From Eubacterium limosum (lineage in GTDB: Bacteria > Bacillota > Clostridia > Eubacteriales > Eubacteriaceae), in assembly GCF_000807675.2 (NCBI RefSeq), contig NZ_CP019962.1, positions 744,001 to 808,000 on the forward strand: a stretch of 64,000 nt of DNA, read 5' to 3'. The notes under the pieces were generated by a model. The model ran no database searches. It was not told the DNA's origin and saw only the letters and a list, made by a program, of their open reading frames with translations. Position numbers and translations under genes: made by a program. This document shows, piece by piece, positions 7,990-15,914 of this stretch (its first letter is position 1; every line of letters starts with the position of its first letter).

Positions 7990-9393
7990 ATGAAACAACC
8001 ATACAATTTTGCAGCAAAGGAAGAACTGGAGCTCATCCACACCCATTCCCTGAGGCTTCTGAAGGAAACCGGCGTTGTTTTCTACTGTGACGAAGCCCTG
8101 GAGGTTTTTAAAAAGCACGGCGCGCGTGTTGACGGCGAGACGGTTTTTATTGAAGAAAAAATGCTGAACGAGGCCCTCAGGACCATTCCCAAAACCTACG
8201 AATGGTACGGCCGGAAGAACACGCTGACCCTGGGCGGCGGCAAGCCCATCTACGCCTCCAGTTATGGCCCGATGTACGTCTATGAAGATGACAACTACCA
8301 TTTCCCCACACCGCTGGATTTCGCCAACTTTGCAAAGCTGGACCAGAGCAGCAAGGTGGTGACCATCGGAAATCCCAACAACATGGATATGCCCCAGATC
8401 AAGCCCGAGGACCGGAGCAACTACGCCATGGCGGCCACCCTCATGTACCTTGACAAGCCGCTCATGGGTATGGTTGATGGAAAAAAGAGCGCCACAGACT
8501 GCCTGGATATGGTCCGCCGTTTCTACGGCATGGACGATTCCGACAAGCGCTGCGTGGTGTCTGGACTCATCAACGTGGCTTCGCCCTTCCACTATTCCCA
8601 GGCCATGTGTGAAGGCCTGATGAAATACGCCTCAGAAGGACAGGCAACCTTTGTGACCTCGGCAGGCATGAGCGGACTGACGGTTCCCGATACCCTCGCC
8701 GGACATATCCTGGTGGCAAACACCGAAATTCTGGCCGGAGTTGTGCTGACACAGCTCATCAACCCGGGCGTTCCGGTGGTCTACGGACTCCAGGGGCTTG
8801 GCTCAGACCTGCGGTATACGGTCGGCACCATGGGCAGCCCGGAGCAGTCGTTGATCTTCCAGACCGCCAAGGCCCTGGCAAACTTTTACGGTATGCCGGT
8901 CCGTACCGGCGGTCTCATGAATGACGCCAAGGATATGGACATCCAGGCCGGAGTAGAATCCTTTAACAGCGGCTACGCAGCCATCATGTCCGGCGTGGAC
9001 GTTATGCTCCTGTCCTGCGGCATGCTGGATTCGGTCAATACTATCAGCTATGACAAGTACATTTATGACGAGGAAATGATCCAGTCCATCGAACGCTTTG
9101 TCCGCGGCTATGAGGTGACAGAGGAAACCCTGCAGCTTGATAAAATACAGAAGACCGGCCCGGGTGGCGATTTTCTGGGGAGAACCACAAGACTGTACCG
9201 CAAGGACTACTTTATGCCAGAGATCTGTAACCGGCTGTCCCACGGCAACTGGATCGCCGCCGGAAAACCAACCGTCAAAAGCCGGACCAAAGCCGCTTAC
9301 CAGAAACGTCTGGAAGAATATGTGATGCCTGAAATGGATAAGGACCAGAAGGCCTTGATTGAAAAATACATTCCAAAGGAATACTGGTATTAA
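7990..9393 (+). CDS. MttB-superfamily methyltransferase, second gene of the operon
   Basis: 467 residues, distinctly shorter and more divergent than the other mttB products in the window. Its N-terminus (MKQPYNFAAKEELELIHTHS) lacks the MYxNRKxYExY opening. Family features remain: ELIHTHSLRLLKETGVVFYCDEALEVFKKHGARVDG split over the N-terminal region, GPGGDFLGRTTRLYRKDYF, and a C-terminal YVMPEMDKDQKALIEKYIPK. No amber codon interrupts it. It starts 12 bp after the MFS gene with GAGGAG. Two non-identical MttB proteins in one operon suggest two successive demethylations (for example N,N-dimethyl then N-methyl) or two related substrates (inference). Confidence 0.93.
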   Translation: MKQPYNFAAKEELELIHTHSLRLLKETGVVFYCDEALEVFKKHGARVDGETVFIEEKMLNEALRTIPKTYEWYGRKNTLTLGGGKPIYASSYGPMYVYEDDNYHFPTPLDFANFAKLDQSSKVVTIGNPNNMDMPQIKPEDRSNYAMAATLMYLDKPLMGMVDGKKSATDCLDMVRRFYGMDDSDKRCVVSGLINVASPFHYSQAMCEGLMKYASEGQATFVTSAGMSGLTVPDTLAGHILVANTEILAGVVLTQLINPGVPVVYGLQGLGSDLRYTVGTMGSPEQSLIFQTAKALANFYGMPVRTGGLMNDAKDMDIQAGVESFNSGYAAIMSGVDVMLLSCGMLDSVNTISYDKYIYDEEMIQSIERFVRGYEVTEETLQLDKIQKTGPGGDFLGRTTRLYRKDYFMPEICNRLSHGNWIAAGKPTVKSRTKAAYQKRLEEYVMPEMDKDQKALIEKYIPKEYWY

Positions 9394-9430
9394 ACCGTAC
9401 AGAATAATAAAACACTTCAGACTGGGGTCA

Positions 9431-9716
9431 GAGGTCCTTTGATATAAGGGCCTCCCAGACTGTCATAAACCTGAGAGACGAAGTCTTTTACCTTAGAAAG
9501 AAAAAAGCGGCCTGCGGGAACCACCTTTAACAGATAGCTTCTTTACTAAAGTTGATCCTTAATTCCACCAGTGTCCGGCTGTTCCTATCGTGCAGCACGA
9601 TTCCTGGCCGTTATCCACAGCGCCTGGACCTTTTTTCTTGTCTGGATAAAAGGCACAGTCTCGGGATACGCCACTTCTTTGACACGTTGAGAGGTCTTTC
9701 AATATAAGGGCCTTCT
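9431..9716 (+). repeat. Intergenic 9394-9763: two direct repeats, the second carrying a promoter
   Basis: The 370-bp gap before the BCCT gene holds no credible gene. It contains a 26-bp direct repeat, at 9431-9456 and 9691-9716, 260 bp apart, of the form GAGGTC-YTTYRATATAAGGGCC. Each copy can fold as GAGGTC...GGGCC. The second copy supplies the -10 box of a sigma-70 promoter: TTGACA (9679-9684), 18-bp spacer, TATAAG (9703-9708), about 55 bp before the BCCT start. The first copy has no good -35 box. Confidence 0.55.
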
Positions 9717-9763
9717 CCAGTCCAAATGATTTTAAGAGGGATTTCAGAAAAGAGGAGAAGAAC

Positions 9764-11398
9764 ATGGAAGGTAAAAATAAAGAAAAAGGTAAAAGTGTTT
9801 GGCAGGAGGTTGATAAGCGGGTGCTCATACCCGGGGGGATCTGCCTGTTCCTGGTCGTTCTGGCCGGGGCGGTCTTTCCCGCACAGTTCGAGACAGGGCT
9901 GAGCGCCTGTGTGGAATGGATCATGGCGCATTTTAAATGGCTGTACATCGTCTGCGTGTGCGCCGTCACCATTGTCTGCTTCTGGCTCATCTTAAGCAAG
10001 TATGGGAATATCCGCCTCGGCGGAAAAAAGGCAAAGCCAAGCTTCAGCCTCTTTACCTGGTGTACGCTGTCCCTCACCGGAACCATCGCTGTCGGTATCT
10101 GCTTCTACGGTGTATCCGGCCCGGTCAACGCCTTTATGAACCCGCCGGAATTTCTTCACGTTGCGCCTGGCAGCCCGGAGGCGGTTATCCCAAGCTTAAA
10201 ATACTGCTTCCTGCATTACGGCATACCGCCCTATTTTCTAATGGTGTTTTTTGCCATGATCCTGGCCCTGGTCTACTATAACGGAAAACGGGATCTGCGG
10301 GGGAGCTCCACCCTCTTTCCGCTCATCGGTGAAAAGTCCAAAACCTGGATTGGGAATATCGCCAATATCCTCATGGTGGTCTGCCTGATTGTCTGCGGAA
10401 CGAATATGGGCCTTGCGGTTATCCAGCTGAACGCAGGCATCGGTACGGTGGCGGGTATGACCGAGACGCCCGGCTTTGAGGTGGTTTTAATTATCGTCTA
10501 CACCGTCGCGACGGTCATTTTCGCCACCTCCGGCGCCCATAAGCTCATGGGACGGCTGAGCAATGTCAATGCGGTCTGCTACGCGGTGATCCTCATTTTC
10601 GTCCTGTTTACAACGAGCGTGAACGATACCTTTAACCTGCTTTTTACCTCGCTTGGTGAGTTTGTGCGGGATTTTATCCCGATGATTTCCTTTGGTGACC
10701 CAATCTACCAGACAGGCTGGCAGAACAGCAATTCCATGTTCTACTATGCCTGGAATCTGGTCCCGGCCCTGATGCAGGCGCTTTTTTATGTCAGCATCGC
10801 CTATGGGCGTACCCTGCGCCAGTTCCTGCTCGTCAACTGCCTGCTGCCCTGCACCGTGGTGTTCACCTGGTACGCTGCCTTTGGCGGCAACGCCATGCTG
10901 GGCATTTTAAACGGCAGTGATCTGTTTGCCCAGATGCAGCAGTTCGGCGACGGCATCGCAACCTTTGCTTTTCTGGATACCCTTCCCCTGGGACAGATCA
11001 TGAAGTGGGTGTTCATCATCGTGGCCATGATGACCTTTATCACCTTCTCCGATTCTGTGGCCTACTCCTTCCCCATGCTCCTGATGAAAAAAACCTCGAC
11101 CGATATCTCCCTGACCAAAATCCCCAAAGCCTTAAACGCCGCAGTGGCTATCTTCATGGGCGTGCTGACCATGGTCCTGCTTTTTGTGGGCGGCTACGAC
11201 GCCCTCAACCAGGTTATCGTGGTTTTGGGCTTCCCCGCGGTCATTTTTACCCTCATTGTCCTCATTGCCGGCGTCCGGTTTATCCTGCACCGGGATAAGT
11301 ACGACGTGGCTTATATTGAGGAGATGGAGGAAGCGGAGCAGGCAGAAAAGGCTGAGATAAAAAGCGGCCATGCCGCAAGCAGGACATCAACAAGTTAA
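9764..11398 (+). CDS. BCCT-family betaine/carnitine/choline-type transporter
   Basis: 544 residues with about 12 membrane segments. Family features include GGKKAKPSFSLFTWCTLSLT (the GxxxAxPxFxxxSW-like region after TM2), a TM3 region GICFYGVSGPVNAFMNPPEF (the counterpart of the G-F-W-G-V-A-E-P stretch of BetP/CaiT), and a helix 8-like YYAWNLVPALMQALFYVSIAYGRT. Several aromatic-box positions differ from classical glycine-betaine carriers, so the ligand may be another zwitterion. GAGGAG precedes the ATG. The gene has its own sigma-70 promoter and terminator, standing alone between two mttB operons. Confidence 0.9.
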   Translation: MEGKNKEKGKSVWQEVDKRVLIPGGICLFLVVLAGAVFPAQFETGLSACVEWIMAHFKWLYIVCVCAVTIVCFWLILSKYGNIRLGGKKAKPSFSLFTWCTLSLTGTIAVGICFYGVSGPVNAFMNPPEFLHVAPGSPEAVIPSLKYCFLHYGIPPYFLMVFFAMILALVYYNGKRDLRGSSTLFPLIGEKSKTWIGNIANILMVVCLIVCGTNMGLAVIQLNAGIGTVAGMTETPGFEVVLIIVYTVATVIFATSGAHKLMGRLSNVNAVCYAVILIFVLFTTSVNDTFNLLFTSLGEFVRDFIPMISFGDPIYQTGWQNSNSMFYYAWNLVPALMQALFYVSIAYGRTLRQFLLVNCLLPCTVVFTWYAAFGGNAMLGILNGSDLFAQMQQFGDGIATFAFLDTLPLGQIMKWVFIIVAMMTFITFSDSVAYSFPMLLMKKTSTDISLTKIPKALNAAVAIFMGVLTMVLLFVGGYDALNQVIVVLGFPAVIFTLIVLIAGVRFILHRDKYDVAYIEEMEEAEQAEKAEIKSGHAASRTSTS

Positions 11399-11419
11399 TA
11401 TAGAATTGTAGATACAGAA

Positions 11420-11457
11420 CAGCCTGCCAAATAAAAATATTTGGCAGGTTGTTTTTG
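11420..11457 (+). terminator. Rho-independent terminator after BCCT gene
   Basis: Stem CCTGCCAAATA / TATTTGGCAGG with a 4-nt loop followed by TTGTTTTTGTTT. Confidence 0.88.
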
Positions 11458-11480
11458 TTTACCGCCGTTTCAAATTAAGG

Positions 11481-11543
11481 GTTATTCATTTTTATTATAG
11501 GTGGAAATGCGAAAAAAACAATATTTTGATAAAAATGAATAAC
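11481..11543 (+). promoter_or_regulatory. Inverted upstream activator element of mttB at 11672
   Basis: GTTATTCATTTTTAT (11481-11495) and its exact reverse complement ATAAAAATGAATAAC (11529-11543) form 15-bp perfect inverted arms. The right arm lies 62 bp upstream of the -24 box. The core TCATTTTT / AAAAATGA pair matches the element at 3992-4043 in sequence and spacing. Confidence 0.7.
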
Positions 11544-11605
11544 TCAAGCGGCTTTGTTTTTAGAAGAACCGCCTGTTTATGAGGGTTTCATGGGATAAAG
11601 GCTTT

Positions 11606-11620
11606 TGGCATAAAGCTTGC
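11606..11620 (+). promoter_or_regulatory. Sigma-54 (-24/-12) promoter
   Basis: TGGCAT-N5-TTGC; one mismatch to the -24 consensus, and GC spacing correct. It lies about 50 bp before the mttB start. Confidence 0.88.
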
Positions 11621-11671
11621 GTTACATAATTCATAACAAATGCGCATTGTAAACTTATGGAGGAATGGGTT

Positions 11672-13132
11672 ATGTATCAGAATAGAAAATTGTATGAAAA
11701 GTATATTACGGAAGAACAGATCGAATTGATTCACGAATATTCAATGAAAATTTTGGAAGAGGTTGGAATTGCCATTGAAAATGATTATGCGCTGGAGGTG
11801 TTTAAGAAGCACGGCGCAGCGGTTGATGGACAGATTGTCCGCATCCCCCGAAAAATCGTAATGGACGCCATCGCCAATGTGCCGGATGAATTTACAGTTC
11901 ATGGGCTGGAGCAGTCCGTAACCATTGGAGAAAAGCATGATCCGGTTAACACAGGGCCAAGTGTCCCTACGATGATCCAGGATTTTAATAATGGTGGGAT
12001 ATATAGAGACTCGCTGCTTTCAGATGCAGTCAACTATTACAAATTACAGGAAACCAGCCCGGTGGTTAATATTGCCATGAATTCTTGTACAGATACGCCG
12101 GATTTAGATAAAAATACAGATGATTATTTCACACCGCAGCTTGCTTTGACACTTAAGTCTGTCACAAAGCCCATTTATCAGGTGCACTGTGTCAATACAG
12201 AAAATTATAAAAAAGCAGATTTAATTCAGGCAAACCGAAACGTGTTGAACTTTCAAAAGCAGTTTTATGATGTATGGGATAAATATGTGAGCCTGACAAA
12301 CTGCTGCGTGCTGTCACCGCTTGCCATTGGCGCAGATGTTGCGGCGGCCCTGATCGGCTGCGCACTCGAAAACCAGCCAGTTATTCCGATCTCCTGCTCC
12401 ATGACAAACTTAACATCACCGCCCTCTCTGGCAGGCACCATCACCCACGATAACGCTACCCTGTTGGCGGCCATCACCCTGGTTCAGCTGATTCGGCCAG
12501 GCCTCGGCTGCGTTTACGGCACCGTCACTACGCCGACGGATATGCGGACAATTCAGCTGGCTGTCGGTTCTCCGGAATCCTATCTCATGATGATGGGGCT
12601 CATTGCCATGGCGAGATATTATGGTATTCCCGTACGCTCTGGTGTTGGAAGCAGCAATAGCTTTGATTTAGACTATCAGGCGGGCGTAGACGCTTTTATG
12701 ATGTTGGAACCCGGATTCATGGGAAAAACGGATTTCATGCTAAATTCAGTGGGGAGCTATGGTACTTATAACCTTGGCAGTCCTGAAAAGATGGTTCTTG
12801 ATGAACAGACCATCCTTTATCAGAAGCACATCAATAAAGGGCTGGACATCACAGCAGAGAAAATTATGTTTGATACCATCAAGGAGGTAGGCCCGAGGGG
12901 CAGCTACCTGAAAGGTAGAACGCCAAAGGCGTACCGGCAGGATCATTTTTTCCCCATACTGTTTAACCGCGATGGCGGCAAGCCAGCCGCGCTGCTGGAG
13001 AGCAAGGGAACCCTTATTCAGAGAGCGACCGCAGAGGTAGAAAAAAGATATGAAGCCTATAAGGCTCCAGACTTAACCACCACCCAAAAAGAGCTGTTGA
13101 ACCAGTATTTGCCCGCAGGGTATAAATTTTAA
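11672..13132 (+). CDS. MttB-superfamily methyltransferase (non-pyrrolysine)
   Basis: 486 residues from the ATG at 11672, chosen because GGAGG sits 8 nt upstream and it yields the family start MYQNRKLYEKYITEEQIELI. The ATG at 11657 overlaps the ribosome site itself. It is closely similar to the protein at 4222 along its whole length, including the LTNCCVLSPLAIGADV segment, PVIPISCSMTNLTSPPSLAG, GPRGSYLKGRTPKAYR and the tail LTTTQKELLNQYLPAGYKF. There is no in-frame amber codon. It is followed after 55 bp by an MFS gene, forming a two-gene sigma-54 operon. The duplicated enhancer element suggests the same or a paralogous activator controls both operons. Confidence 0.95.
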   Translation: MYQNRKLYEKYITEEQIELIHEYSMKILEEVGIAIENDYALEVFKKHGAAVDGQIVRIPRKIVMDAIANVPDEFTVHGLEQSVTIGEKHDPVNTGPSVPTMIQDFNNGGIYRDSLLSDAVNYYKLQETSPVVNIAMNSCTDTPDLDKNTDDYFTPQLALTLKSVTKPIYQVHCVNTENYKKADLIQANRNVLNFQKQFYDVWDKYVSLTNCCVLSPLAIGADVAAALIGCALENQPVIPISCSMTNLTSPPSLAGTITHDNATLLAAITLVQLIRPGLGCVYGTVTTPTDMRTIQLAVGSPESYLMMMGLIAMARYYGIPVRSGVGSSNSFDLDYQAGVDAFMMLEPGFMGKTDFMLNSVGSYGTYNLGSPEKMVLDEQTILYQKHINKGLDITAEKIMFDTIKEVGPRGSYLKGRTPKAYRQDHFFPILFNRDGGKPAALLESKGTLIQRATAEVEKRYEAYKAPDLTTTQKELLNQYLPAGYKF

Positions 13133-13187
13133 CAAAAACGATTGAAGTTGGCTTGGATAGAGGGGATTATATACAGAGGAGATTCTC

Positions 13188-14465
13188 ATGAAAAAATTTA
13201 ATTTTCAAACATTTATGGTGTTTTTCATACTCAGCGCAACGGTTGCCCTGGCCTACCAGATTCCGTATTTAAGATATACTTTTTATGATCAGTTTGCGGC
13301 GGCCTATCAGTTTTCAAACACACAGATTGGTCTGCTGGCTTCGGCCTTAACCTTTACCAACACACTTTGCTACCCCATCGGCGGCTTTATCGCAGACCGG
13401 TTTTCCACAAAGACATTGATCTGTATTACGCTGGCTGCTTTTGCCATTCTTACCGCGATCTTTGCATTGACAACAAACTTTGTTGTTTTGATCATTGTAC
13501 ATATTTTGTACGGCTTTTTTGGTATCGCGACCCTGTGGTCAGCATACCTCAATGGTATTCGAAATTTAGCGGATAAAGATAATCAAAGTAAGATTTTCGG
13601 AAGCAGTGAGGCGACACGTGGCATTATTCAGACGATTATGGGGTTTGCCTTTTTAGGAATCCTTGGAATTATGGCAAGCGATGCGGCCGGTATAAAAGCA
13701 GTTCTGCTCTTTGGAAGCGGCGCCTGTGTCGTGTTTTTTATTCTGGCCCTGATCTTTTTACCCAAGACAGAGATTAAGGCAGTGACAGAAGAAAACGCAA
13801 AGGAGGCCGAAGTAAAATATTCGTTGATGGATGTTTTGAAAAATCCAGGAGTCTGGGTTACTATTTTTGTCATCATGTTCGCCTATATTTCATGGACTGT
13901 AGGAAATGGGTATCTGACGACATACACCGTGCAGGTGCTTCAAATTTCCCCTGCGACCGCCAGTGCTTTAGGCATTGTGAGAAGCTATATTATTGTTCTT
14001 TTAGCAGGATTTATCGGAGGGTTTGTGCTGGATAAGTTTACTTACAAGGGAAAGGGATTTTTAGTGTTTTTCGCGGCAATCATTGCGGCGATCGCCGGGG
14101 TGATGCTGACCTCCAAGGCCGTGCCTTTGTGTATTGCCCTGACCCTGGTCATTGCATTCTTAGCGAATATTATGAAATCAACCTACTGGTCCATCATGGA
14201 CCAGGCAGGTGTTCCACTCGGAATGACCGCCATAGCGACAGGAATCATCTCATTTATCGCCTTTATCCCCGACTTTTTGGTTGGGCCCATTTGCGGGAAA
14301 TGGCTGGATGATGCCGCCGCAGCCGGAAACATCGCAGAGGGGTTTGATAAAATTTTCGTTTTGCTTATCGTATCCTCAGCCATCGGTATTGTATCCGCTG
14401 TTTTGTTGACGCAAAGAACCAAAAAACTGGCGGTACATCGGGAAAAAGCAGGAGAAGTCCAGTAA
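13188..14465 (+). CDS. MFS transporter paired with mttB
   Basis: 425 residues with about 12 hydrophobic segments and the paralogous helix-1 motif LRYTFYDQF. The loop 2-3 motif reads GGFIADRFSTKT. Near the C-terminus GVPLGMTAIATGIISFIAFIPDFLVGP matches the other MFS proteins in the window. The start codon has AGAGGAG seven bases upstream. It is co-transcribed with mttB, so uptake of that enzyme's methylated substrate is the simplest role (inference). A terminator follows. Confidence 0.9.
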   Translation: MKKFNFQTFMVFFILSATVALAYQIPYLRYTFYDQFAAAYQFSNTQIGLLASALTFTNTLCYPIGGFIADRFSTKTLICITLAAFAILTAIFALTTNFVVLIIVHILYGFFGIATLWSAYLNGIRNLADKDNQSKIFGSSEATRGIIQTIMGFAFLGILGIMASDAAGIKAVLLFGSGACVVFFILALIFLPKTEIKAVTEENAKEAEVKYSLMDVLKNPGVWVTIFVIMFAYISWTVGNGYLTTYTVQVLQISPATASALGIVRSYIIVLLAGFIGGFVLDKFTYKGKGFLVFFAAIIAAIAGVMLTSKAVPLCIALTLVIAFLANIMKSTYWSIMDQAGVPLGMTAIATGIISFIAFIPDFLVGPICGKWLDDAAAAGNIAEGFDKIFVLLIVSSAIGIVSAVLLTQRTKKLAVHREKAGEVQ

Positions 14466-14482
14466 TTCAAATATACTCTTTC

Positions 14483-14527
14483 AGACTCTGTTGTCTCTGC
14501 TGGTGGATAACGGGGTCTGTTTTTTTA
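14483..14527 (+). terminator. Probable Rho-independent terminator
   Basis: CAGACTCTG pairs with CGGGGTCTG (two G-U pairs), followed by seven T. It separates the mttB-MFS operon from the activator genes. Confidence 0.6.
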
Positions 14528-14603
14528 AGAAATGGCAGCCGCCAGGATTTTTTTGCCAAAATCTTTTATAATAAGTATAAGCGCGATGAAAGGAACTGTG
14601 TCC

Positions 14604-15914
14604 ATGGGAGAAAATGGTTTAGATAGAAAATTTATGATAAAGGTTTTGAACAATATTTTCATGGGAATTTTTGTTACAGACAAAAAAGGAAAGGTGCTCT
14701 ATGTTAACCCGTCAATCGTAAGGCAATATGGCAATAAGCCGGAGGATCTGGTAAATGTAATCGACTGGGGGAAATGGGAAGGCATTGTTTTTCCCATACT
14801 TTACAAGCATCAGCTTAAGGAACAAAGGCGACTCTTCTATAATCAGTATTTCAGATTGTCGGATTCCTATAACAGCTCTGTTACGGTCCCTGTCTTCTTA
14901 AATGGAGACAAATATGATTACACGGTTCATGTCATTCAGGAGGACCGTCTAAAGCCTGATCAAAAAGAAACCAAGCCTCATTTTCCTCTGTTTTCTGAAA
15001 ATCATACGATGCAGTCTAAGCTGGAAGAGCTGATGACAGTGGCGGGCTCAGATTTGCCGATTCTTTTGCAGGGAGAGAGCGGAACCGGCAAAACCTACTA
15101 CGCCCGGCTTATCCATGAAAACAGCCCTCGGAAAGACGCGCCTTTTATTATGCTTAATTGCGGCGCAATCCCAGAGACGCTGATTGAAAGCGAGTTGTTC
15201 GGCTATGCTGGAGGCGCTTTTACCGGCGCTGAAAAAAACGGAAAAAAGGGATTCTTTGAGATGGCAAATCATGGAACGATTTTTCTTGATGAGATTGGGG
15301 ATATGCCCCTTCACCTGCAGGCAAAGCTGCTGCATGTTTTAGAGAGCCAGACCATCCGGCCCGTGGGTTCAACGGAATCCATCCCCATCGAGGTGCGTGT
15401 GATTACAGCCACAAACAGAGCCGTTGGTAAGCTTATCTCTGAGAAGCGGTTCCGGGAGGATCTGTATTGGAGAATCAGTGCTTACACCAGCGTGATCACC
15501 CCGCTCAGAGAACGCAAAGAGGATATTATTTCTCTGTCGCTGAAATTCCTGGACAGCTTAAATCAGGAATATCACACTCATAAGCATTTCTATCCTCTGA
15601 CTTTTCTCTACCTTCTTTCTTATCCGTGGCCTGGAAATATCCGCGAGCTTAAAAATGCCGTTGAGCGGGCTTTCATTCTGACAAGCAGCAATGAAATTAA
15701 TGAAGAGCGCCTTCCCAAAGACATTCTGGGTGTGTTTAAGGACAGGCTCTATAAATATACCCATGATTATGACGGTATTGTCGACCAGGCTGAAGCGGTG
15801 CTGCTGAACATTGCCACCACCGCCCAAAATACGGATTCAACCAAAAAGATCGCTGAATTTTTAAACATTACCTATCCCCAGGCATTGTATTTAAAGGAAA
15901 AATATCTATTATGA
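14604..15914 (+). CDS. Sigma-54 enhancer-binding activator, first of a tandem pair
   Basis: 436 residues from the ATG at 14604, which has AAAGGA nine bases upstream; in-frame ATGs farther upstream (14532, 14586) lack a good site. A short PAS-like domain (MGIFVTDKKGKVLYVNPSIV) is followed by an AAA+ domain with Walker A GESGTGKT, canonical contact loop GAFTGA and Walker B FLDEIGDMP. The C-terminal helix-turn-helix is weak and differs from its relatives (IAEFLNITYPQALYLKEKY). It overlaps the next activator by ATGA, so the two are translationally coupled and may form a hetero-oligomer. Both probably act on the mttB-MFS operon just upstream (inference). Confidence 0.92.
   Translation: MGENGLDRKFMIKVLNNIFMGIFVTDKKGKVLYVNPSIVRQYGNKPEDLVNVIDWGKWEGIVFPILYKHQLKEQRRLFYNQYFRLSDSYNSSVTVPVFLNGDKYDYTVHVIQEDRLKPDQKETKPHFPLFSENHTMQSKLEELMTVAGSDLPILLQGESGTGKTYYARLIHENSPRKDAPFIMLNCGAIPETLIESELFGYAGGAFTGAEKNGKKGFFEMANHGTIFLDEIGDMPLHLQAKLLHVLESQTIRPVGSTESIPIEVRVITATNRAVGKLISEKRFREDLYWRISAYTSVITPLRERKEDIISLSLKFLDSLNQEYHTHKHFYPLTFLYLLSYPWPGNIRELKNAVERAFILTSSNEINEERLPKDILGVFKDRLYKYTHDYDGIVDQAEAVLLNIATTAQNTDSTKKIAEFLNITYPQALYLKEKYLL

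Noticed and set aside
7930-8592. 220-codon minus-strand open frame opposite the mttB at 7990
   Set aside because: Antisense shadow of a clear mttB gene; His/Val-rich artefactual composition.
9640-9665. Possible -24/-12 element before the BCCT gene (GGCACAGTCTCGGG)
   Set aside because: The -12 half is CGGG instead of TTGC; a TTGACA-18-TATAAG promoter explains the gene better.
9559-10086. Minus-strand open frame spanning the gap before the BCCT gene
   Set aside because: It runs antisense into the BCCT gene, with low-complexity, frame-shadow sequence; the gap looks non-coding.
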